Of a stretch of DNA of 64,000 nt, positions 56,061 to 64,000 are shown piece by piece. Below the pieces are notes generated by a model. The model searched no databases, had not been told where the DNA came from, and saw only the letters and a list, made by a program, of their open reading frames with translations. Position 1 is the first letter of the stretch. The number at the start of each line of letters is the position of its first letter. Position numbers and translations under genes: made by a program. The DNA is from Polydactylus sextarius (taxonomy: Eukaryota > Chordata > Actinopteri > Polynemidae): NCBI GenBank assembly GCA_016801845.1, contig CM028920.1:6713001-6777000 (forward strand). The letters are read 5' to 3'.

Positions 56061-57439
56061 TTCTGCAATAAATTACACAGTGATTTCTGTCACTGTCACT
56101 TTCATTGGCTGCCTCTCTCTCTCATTATCGCCTCCTTCTCTGTTGCACCCTACACTTAATTTATAATTGAGATAATATTATCTACATCAGTATAATAAAT
56201 ATGTGATCTCCAGACATGTCTCACTTGTCTGCAGGTCAAAGCCCTATGATTGTCTCACTGCCACGGTCAAAAATGACTGTTTTACCATACAATAAGGCAC
56301 ATTTAAGAAAATTCAAACATTCAGCATGGATATACTGAATGGGCAATTTCGCATTCAGAGTGCTCCTACATTAGTTTAGGTTTTTAGGGTTTGGCGTACG
56401 TTTATTTTTCCTCTCCTGTGGTGAGGAGCATATGCTATAGAGCAGCTCCCCCCGGCCCATTCGTGTGGTTCTGTTTCTGTCCCATAAATAAAATGGGAAA
56501 CGCAGACCAAAACGGACTCGGCTCTGGTACCAGATGTCTGGGTCTTTTTGGTTGTTCATTTTTTTGTGGCTGTAAAGAAATAAAATAGCAAAAAATAACA
56601 GGTGATGGAAGAAAAATTCAAATGAGTTCCAGTCCAGCAAGTGCTTGGTTATTGCTTTTTTTTTTTTTTGGGTTCTGGACTCAGCTGCAAAAGTAAAGCT
56701 CTGGTTTGCGGGTCGTCATCTGGAGTGTCCCACAAAACCATGTGGTGGAAGAATGACTGAAATTACTCCCCTCCTCCCTCTGAGAGATTCTTGTGCCAAA
56801 GCAGGTGTCTGGGCTCTGGTTTCATGGCTTTTTGGGTCTTTCACACATGTCACATTTTCTGGTTGATTGAGCTCGGTTCTGGATTAAATTCCCGGACCGT
56901 GTGCTGGATTAAATTCTGGGACTCGCTCTGGGGTCGCGGTTGCGGGTTGCGCTCTGGGAGGAGATTCTGCCGGGGGGATGTTCAAACTCTGCCTTAAATA
57001 CTCTGTCGGTAATTCCACACATTCAGCTTGGGATAGTGAGATAAGTGAAAGGAGAGCGAGAGAAAAAGACGAAGAAGTAGAAAAAAAAAAGAATGGAGAT
57101 ATGTCAGCAGTTCTGCATGAGGAACCTTGAGAGGGCCGTGGAGAGAAAAGTGGAAGACAAATTATGTGGACATGAATCAGCAAGAAACTGAGAGCTGGAT
57201 GGATGATGGATAGGATGGTGAGGGGGAAATGGGTAGAAGGCGTGAGTCAGCAGCTAGATGGAGAAAAAGACTTAGAAAGTGATGAAGAGGCTAAAGGAGT
57301 CAAGATGGTGGAAAACAAAGTCTTACAGATGTTCTGTCTTTGTGCCAAGAATATGTGGAAATTCTTTCAGTGGACTGACGACGTACAAGTGATCTTTAGC
57401 AGGGGTGTGATAGATCTGAATTATAATGATGATGTTGGC

Positions 57440-57640
57440 GATCATGTACCACCCATCATTGTTGCAGACCAAACATATTTCCCCATGGCAACAACACTCA
57501 TCAATGTCAGTGGTCACACCCCAACAGGACAATGGGCTGTTACACCAATCCTGCCAAGGTGTTGAACTAGTCTCCCTAGATCCAAACCCAATTAAATATC
57601 TCGTTTTGAGTCTTGACCAAAGGACATTTAGGACAAACTG
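57440..57640 (+). mobile_element. Decayed Tc1/mariner transposase fragment
   Basis: CATGTACCACCCATCATTGT, TGCAGACCAAACATATTTCC and CCCATGGCAACAACACTC match the middle of the Tc1-like family seen elsewhere in the window. Translation keeps QQDNG (for QQDNAPCH) and LDPNPIKYL (for DLNPIEHLW). No termini seen; frameshifted and inactive. Confidence 0.7.
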
Positions 57641-57984
57641 TCCAGAAAGTTTGAGTAATATTGGTGTAGAGTCTGATGTTTTAGATCAGAAATATAACAA
57701 GGCCAGGAAGTGTTTTCAATTGTGATCAGTAGGGTCTTAAATTGTGTTCTGGAATGTAGAACAAGTCAGAATTGGACAGATACACAGTCTTCATTTAGTG
57801 TTCGTCAACAACTTGGCTGCTGCATTTAAACCTGCTAAATTTGTAAAAAGTAAAGACTGACTCAAGATAGAGAACCTGGATTCCTATGGCATTCTTTGAC
57901 AATGTTGAATTGATTATGAAAGAAAATAAAATAAAGTACTGAACCATCTGTGGTCAAAAGACTTTTTGTCAAATATAACTCCAA

Positions 57985-58080
57985 CAAGATATTCTGTAAC
58001 ATGGTTATTGATTAGCATTACAGTTTCCATTCTTTGTGCTAAGCTAAGCTAAGCAGCTGCTGGTTGTAGACACATTTCTT
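57985..58080 (-). repeat. Teleost interspersed repeat, minus strand
   Basis: ACAGTTTCCATTCTTTGTGC then TAAGCTAAGCTAAGCAGCTG and CTGGTTGTAG is the reverse complement of the TTAGCTTAGCATAAAGACTGG repeat found at 10040 and 25060. Confidence 0.6.
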
Positions 58081-58239
58081 TTTTTAAAACCTGTGCAAGT
58101 TCACATGGTCTCAAAATAATGTATTACGCGTAAATTCCCTAAAAGTTTTTGTTATGCTAAAGATAACTTTGTGGCGATAAAACAAGAGGAATGTGCTGGT
58201 TACTTACACTTTCCTATCATAATATACTGATTACTTTTC

Positions 58240-58620
58240 TATTCCATTGCACTGCAGCGTAAGTAAGACAGAATTACATGTAGAGCGATGTCCTCCGTGG
58301 CTACCGATGTAAAATGTTAACAGGAAACAGGCGAGAAATATATCTGTTAGACCTCCGACAGTGCTTAACAGAACATGTGTAGGTTACTAACGTAACTGTC
58401 AGTCACTTGACAGCCCTCGCCCTCATCTCACATAGTCCTTGTAGCTGCCAAGTGACACAGCTCGCCAGGACACCCGATGGAGAGACCGTGATCCAGAACA
58501 AACACATTAACGCAGCTTCGATGAACATCTCCTGTGAAGTTTTTCCAGAAACCACCATTTTGTCCTTTCTCATCTTCCCTTTCCGCTCGCGATTATATCT
58601 AAAGCAAACTGAATAGTTTT
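58240..58620. promoter_or_regulatory. Candidate conserved non-coding element, strong
   Basis: A 380 bp high-complexity block: CGATGTCCTCCGTGGCTACC, AACGTAACTGTCAGTCACTTGACAG-type sequence (AACTGTCAGTCACTTGACAG, MEIS/PBX-like TGTCA cores), ACATTAACGCAGCTTCG, CCTTTCCGCTCGCGATTATA. CpGs are frequent. About 27 kb upstream of sox9. One of the best enhancer candidates. Confidence 0.4.
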
Positions 58621-59379
58621 TAATTGTTGGCAAACCTTAAGCTTTCACACTTCTTCACACTTCTCCATCTTCAGCAGCTTTTAAAGTCTTACGAATACAA
58701 TTTATTGTTTTTCTACACACACATACACGTTTCAACAACTTCTGGCACTGTTTCTCATACATATTTCATAATCATATTCTCACAGAACTCATATTCCATC
58801 ATGTTTTAAGGTGAATAACTGAGGTTATGTGTAACATACACACTTCTGCACATTTTATAAAGGAGTTTGTACGAAGCTTAGTTCGACAGAATGCTGCTTT
58901 TTGCTTCTGCCGCTGACTTGAAATTTGTTGAGTAAACTATTGTACAGAGTTTCGTTACAACAGACTCTGCACCACCTACAGAAGACCTGAGGTGCAACTG
59001 CGTCACATTTGTGAGGTTGACAACATCATATGGTGTGTCACCTGTTGTGGGATCACCATATGGACTTCAGGGAGATGCTTTGGATGTCAACAGAGAGTGT
59101 ATTGCCTGAATATTGAGCAAAACTTTAGTTTTACTTGTTTTTTGTTTTTGTTTTTGTTCCTTCTTGGAAATTGTTTTGCTGAACGTAAAAATGAATTCAT
59201 CTTGTAGTTCCATGTTAGCAGGTGTAAAATGACCTTTCAAAAAAGTAGAATACTTATGTTTGTAGAGCGAGATTACACAATATATGGTAATCTCATAAAG
59301 GCAAATGTCATCTCAAGAAGAAGTTCTACAATGAAAATAACCTTTCTGAGCTTTTAATACTGCTGTTCAGTCCATCATG

Positions 59380-59500
59380 GAGTAACTCTACCTCTCCGAG
59401 CCCCAACCACCTGCTGCCACGGTCGACCCAGATGATGGCTCCTTAATTAAAATGTCTCTTTTGCTGCTGTTGAACTTGACCGGGTCAGTACAGACAGCAT
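59380..59500. promoter_or_regulatory. Candidate conserved non-coding element
   Basis: CCACCTGCTGCCACGGTCGA and GATGGCTCCTTAATTAAAAT (homeodomain TTAATTAA) in a compact block. Confidence 0.35.
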
Positions 59501-59519
59501 GATAAAAATCTATGTGTAT

Positions 59520-61850
59520 GAGAGTGAATTAATGACCACAAGCACATGTTAGATATGGAGATGAACAAAGACTGACCCTAAATTTAATACCAGTTTTTAA
59601 TTGAAAAGAGGAATGGTACATAAAATCAGGACAAAATGCAGCAAAATTACAACATCGTCCCTTTGTGTAGCAGCCGTGTAAAGAGAAATGCAGAACTAAT
59701 GAAACTGGCACCAGGAAACTTATTTCCTACCATGTAGTCATCATATGCAGACAATGATAATAGCATTTCTACAAACTCGGATTGGAGAATAACAGAATTA
59801 ATGTCACCAATGACACTACATTAAATACAGATGTCAATAAAAGCCATTATGTAAATCTACACATTGATATAAAAAATGTGTAATTACAATCGGTGATTGT
59901 GACAGTTCAGAGTAGTATCACTTTTAGTATATACATTATATAATGACTCTCTATGGGAAAATATGGATTGCCTTAGCAGTCAAGTGCCATGAAACTGAAA
60001 TCTGGTTTGTGCAGTGCCTATCATAAAACACAATGATTTCATGTTACAAACAAGGTCATTTCAGTGTCAGGGAAGTGGTTTTGACAATCCAGCAGAGAAA
60101 AAGCTTGACACAATTTGCAGATGCCCAAGAGACAGAGACAGAGAGACAGAGAATATTTTGGGGTTTACAGGTTAAAGGGGCTGTTGCACGTGACTGCTGG
60201 GTGGCAGACTTATACTTAGTCTGCTACTGTGGCATTGTGGCTGGTGTTTAATCACTGTGGTTTCTGCGCTGGCGATCCTCACCGCACATCAAGCTACATA
60301 CAACCTGCAAAATACAGATGAATGTGTGTGTTTATGCAGTCCATACAGGTCGACCATGTTGTGTATAGCTTTAAAGCAGTAACACCCAATTTAGTAAAGA
60401 AAGCAACAAAGTTTTAATCGTCTTATCCGGAGGGGTCAAAACCATGGACGTCCGGGGATGGCTATGTTTAGCAATCTCTGAGCTCGCTGAAAACAAAATA
60501 ATCTTGATGCTTTCTTTGGACGTGTTTTTTTCTTTGTCTCTGACAATGCACATTCCTGTCGGATAACAGGTTTTAACCGGTTGTTATTATGCAGCATTAT
60601 GTTTCAAATTCTTTACCCAGTGTGACCTGCAGCACTCTCTCTGCACATTTAGAGATTTCATTCCAAAACACTGCACCACCAGTCTAGAGAGAAAACGTTG
60701 CTTGATATCCATTGCTTAAAAAATGAACTGGAAATGATGTCATCTGAAATTTCATTATTTTTCACTTGTAGCAGATCATTTCATTAACATTGTGTGGTGA
60801 GTTTTAGTTTTAATAGAATAGCTGCAGTTGGAATATTTGCAATAAAATTGTCTTCTGTTCATTAATCTTGAATTTTTCCTCAATATTTTATATACAGTAC
60901 ATAGGATATTTATACAACTTAACATTTCTACAACAATAACATATTTATAACATATTTAACAAACATATTTTATAGTAGTCACCTCAAAGTTGTGTTCAGA
61001 CCAAATGAGAAGCGAGTACTCATATTGGCTGTAAAAGGCAAATATTTGCAGATTGCAAAATGTCCTAAAACAGTCCAATGGTCACATTTGCATGAGTAAT
61101 GCAGTAATGCTGCGGTGTGAACACACATAACAATTTCCATTGTGAATCAAGGACATGCAGTCTTTCTATTTCAAAATAATCACCAGATAAACAGGAAGTA
61201 GAACCCGCATCCACATTAGCTTCAAGATGACTAAAACACTCAGTGTCAGTGTCAGTGCTTTCTGCATAAAACTGAATTTGAGTGACTGAGCTGAACATGT
61301 TGTGAATTTACTTAAAATGTCTGTGGCCTCTATTTACATTTATAATGTATCAAATAATAATGTATAAACAACGTGTCTTAGCTGCTAGCAATGAAGCTCC
61401 ATAGAACTAGCTTGTGACTCTCACGACCTTGTGAGCTTGCGATAGTATTTTGACCAACTTCCTTGTGAATGAAGTAGAAAAAAATGGTTGCTAAAGCTAT
61501 TGTTTTTTTTCAACGCAAGATATATGCTTTAAACATCAATAACAAGAGAGTAATAACATGAGGAAAGGTGCAACATTTTTGCTGCTGTGCTAAACAACAA
61601 GGTTACACTTACTCATGTAATATCACTAGAAATGTGAAAAGAAGAGTCAGCTTACTATTGCAAAAATGTTCACTCCATTTATTAGCTCACACTTAGATTA
61701 ATACTTACCTACTCCTTAATATTAATATGATAAATATCTTACATCTTAAAACTATGCACACTAGCCAAAAAAAGCATAGCAGCTGTATAGTCTCATCCGG
61801 TTTCATCTAAATTCTAGGTGGGTAACACTGTCTTCCTGATTATCTCTCAA
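59520..61850. other. Gene-free AT-rich stretch
   Basis: Unique AT-rich DNA with no gene or strong element recognised. Confidence 0.5.
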
Positions 61851-61852
61851 AC

Positions 61853-61872
61853 ACACACACACACACACACAC
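61853..61872 (+). repeat. (CA)n microsatellite
   Basis: About 10 CA units. Confidence 0.9.
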
Positions 61873-62439
61873 TTTGTTCCCACTGCCATATCACCTGAGG
61901 TGGCAGTCACAGTGGATGCAGTACTGAGGGGACCACACATGAAGCGACTCAGACAGGAGCGATAGGGGAAAACACCAGAGCTGGGATGACTCTGTGCTCC
62001 CTTGCTGTAGGATTTGACGAGTCAGCAGCGTGTGGTTCGGGGGAGAATATACTCAGTGTGTGTTTTGTAGGTTTACAGTGATGGTTCGAAGATCAGCAGC
62101 CAGTGCTCGGTGGGACTTGTAAAGCCATAACAGCATATAGAGCATAATTTAAAGCCACAGAGTGCAGGCTTGTGTGCAACCTCTGGACCAAAGCTGTTTT
62201 TAACACTTCTTATCCTTTACTAAATCCCACTTGATTTCCCCTCAATAAAATACTGTTGATATAACATCAGTGAGCGAGAGTCAACTCTGTTTTCACTCCA
62301 CATTCAAGTTTTTAAGGCAGACCTCCTCAATGGCATGTAGTCATTAATCTGTAGTGCTGGAGGTCTGCACGAAGACGGGATTATTCTCACTGTGTCTGCA
62401 TGCAAACGGCATAATTTCTTTTATAATTCTTCACTACTT

Positions 62440-62720
62440 TCTGTGCATACTCAGCCATGTGTGCGTGTTTACCTAGTTGTAATTGGAGCGCAGGTAGGCA
62501 CAGAGTGTGTCATTTTGTCCTAATCTCCTCCTGAGCAATTCAACCAAACCGCCCTCCCCCTGCAGACCCTGCTTGACCCCTGCGTCTCGGCTGCAATTTA
62601 CAAAAGCCGTATGACACACGCACACAATCGCGCACTGCCAAACCTGTCCAAATTCATCCTGTGCGAGACAGTTACCAGGACCTCCGCGGGTGTGTGTGTG
62701 TTTCCAGAGGAGATGTGACC
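62440..62720. promoter_or_regulatory. Candidate conserved non-coding element, strong
   Basis: CTAGTTGTAATTGGAGCGC (NKX-like TAATTG), AACCAAACCGCCCTCC, GGCTGCAATTTACAAAAGCC and CAATCGCGCACTGCC in a 280 bp block richer in CpG than its surroundings. About 31 kb upstream of sox9. Confidence 0.38.
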
Positions 62721-62896
62721 TTAATTGCTTAAGTCTTAAATTATCTTTAATTGTGCTCGCTGTGTTGCTTTATGGTAATGGGAGGGCGGGGGGCTGGGGG
62801 AGGAGGTGAGGAGAAGGAGTGGACCAGGTTCATGTAGAGCTATAGTTACAGCAGGAAACAGGCCAGTGAAAGGCCATGTAGTCACCTCCAGCTGAG

Positions 62897-62940
62897 TCCA
62901 CACACACAAACACACACACACACACGTACACACACACAGA
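62897..62940 (+). repeat. (CA)n microsatellite
   Basis: Interrupted CA run of about 44 bp. Confidence 0.9.
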
Positions 62941-63574
62941 CGTGTAATCAAGACACAGATGTGTCATTTACTTGTGCTGTTATAGATTCATACACTCCCA
63001 GATAAATGTATGTGTGGGCAACAAAGTACTAAAATGTAAATGGACCCACACACACAATTATATGCCTGTATGTATATTATGCATAAAGAAAGTATAAGAC
63101 TGTTGTTATGTATAATACATGTATTGAAACTAAGAATAATGCATGGTACACGTGAGTTTTTTGGGTTTTTTTTGTAAGAACATGGCCAGTGTTTGGTATT
63201 AAACTTATAATCTATAAGAGCAGCTTTCTCAGCTGTTTTTCTTCAAGTTAAATTGTGTAAATTCTTACAAACATGTTCAAAACTTTTGGCCCAAACATTC
63301 AAACTCAGTTTAATCCCACTGGTTAGATGCAGCAGATTGTGCAACTTTTTCGCCCATCACTCGGTCAAGTAGTTGAATCAGAAAATGAGTTCTCAGCAGA
63401 ACAAGGTAAAACAGAATGTGAGCGTTTGAATACAATTGGTTTGTATGTGTATTATAGTGGCAACATTGCTTTTTTAGTAAATAATACCTGATAATACCAT
63501 GATATTGTCTTGTGTAGTTTTTCCATCATTATTTAATATCACTTTAATAGTGTAGCGATTGATAGTGAATCAAA

Positions 63575-63960
63575 ATATAGATTTTTCTCAGGGGAGGTCA
63601 AGCCATTTGACCTTTCTGCTGCCTGCAGGGCCATTTGTGAAGCAGCAGCACAGTCCGGCCAACCACAGGATCAATGTCTTCCTCTTCTCATCTGGATTTT
63701 TTGGCAGTTCAGTTTTGAGTTTAAAGAGGAAATAGGATTTTGAAAAGAGAGGAAGACGTGTCTTTTATGTCCTCTTTCGAATCGATGCGTTTAATGTCCA
63801 CTAATGATCCAGTTTGGAGTGTGCATACGTGACCGTAATGCTGTGTGTTTTGTACTTTTTTTCTTTTTTTGGTCGCAGTTCGCTTGCAAACGTCAGGGCA
63901 AATCAGACAAAGCACAGTCACGTCTGATCTAATCTATTTGATCATTGTGAGTTTTCCTCC
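63575..63960. promoter_or_regulatory. Candidate conserved non-coding element
   Basis: GGAGGTCAAGCCATTTGACC, CGGCCAACCACAGGATCAAT (RUNX AACCACA next to a SOX-like ATCAATG), GAATCGATGCGTTTAATG and AAATCAGACAAAGCACAG. It continues towards the window edge. Confidence 0.3.
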
Positions 63961-64000
63961 ACAGCCAGGTAGAGACACACAGACCAAACGTTGACTACAT

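Noticed and set aside
1..64000. CRISPR arrays, bacterial operons or phage-like modules
   Set aside because: None present; the window is plainly vertebrate nuclear DNA.

Overview
This window is vertebrate nuclear DNA, almost certainly from a percomorph-type teleost fish. It holds one gene that can be supported with confidence: the SOX-family transcription factor gene sox9, on the minus strand. Its three coding exons (30736-30300, 30085-29835 and 29646-28796) join in frame to a 512-residue protein with the SoxE dimerisation domain, the HMG box, the K2 transactivation region, a glutamine tract and the canonical C-terminal activation domain. The introns are only 214 and 188 bp. Whether this is the sox9a or the sox9b paralogue cannot be settled from one locus.

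The rest, about 27 kb on the 3' side (positions 1-27150) and about 33 kb on the 5' side (31300-64000), is a gene desert. It lacks long ORFs and is rich in microsatellites and decayed transposons. This matches the known architecture of the SOX9 locus, where a lone developmental gene sits in a large domain of distal enhancers. Several high-complexity blocks (notably 18100-18900, 20600-21010, 34930-35240, 35450-36260, 41590-42000, 42960-43310, 47860-48010, 52150-52480, 58240-58620 and 62440-62720) look like conserved non-coding elements. That is a judgement from sequence texture and motif content; no alignment was possible.

Mobile DNA is varied but old. There are four fragments of one Tc1/mariner family, two of them internally deleted; two copies of one LINE 3' tail; one different LINE reverse-transcriptase fragment; a minus-strand LINE/SINE tail; tRNA-derived SINE fragments; several short teleost interspersed repeats; and an imperfect ~150 bp tandem array rich in nuclear-receptor half-sites. 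A 143 bp near-perfect palindrome at 25128-25270 is the most striking structural feature.

Around sox9 the sequence suggests layered control. The promoter has a CCAAT box and a TATA-like element. The 5' leader has no upstream AUG and carries a CTCTCGCGAGAG palindrome, an A23 tract and a GA repeat. The ~1.65 kb 3' UTR has paired seed matches for miR-124 and miR-101, a Pumilio motif, a likely RNA G-quadruplex and a TGCAATAAA polyadenylation signal. Several candidate enhancers carry SOX motifs in inverted, tandem or SOX/RUNX composite arrangements, which would fit SOX9 autoregulation. No tRNA, rRNA, CRISPR or second protein-coding gene could be supported. One splice-bounded open segment at 49477-49637 (minus) remains unexplained.
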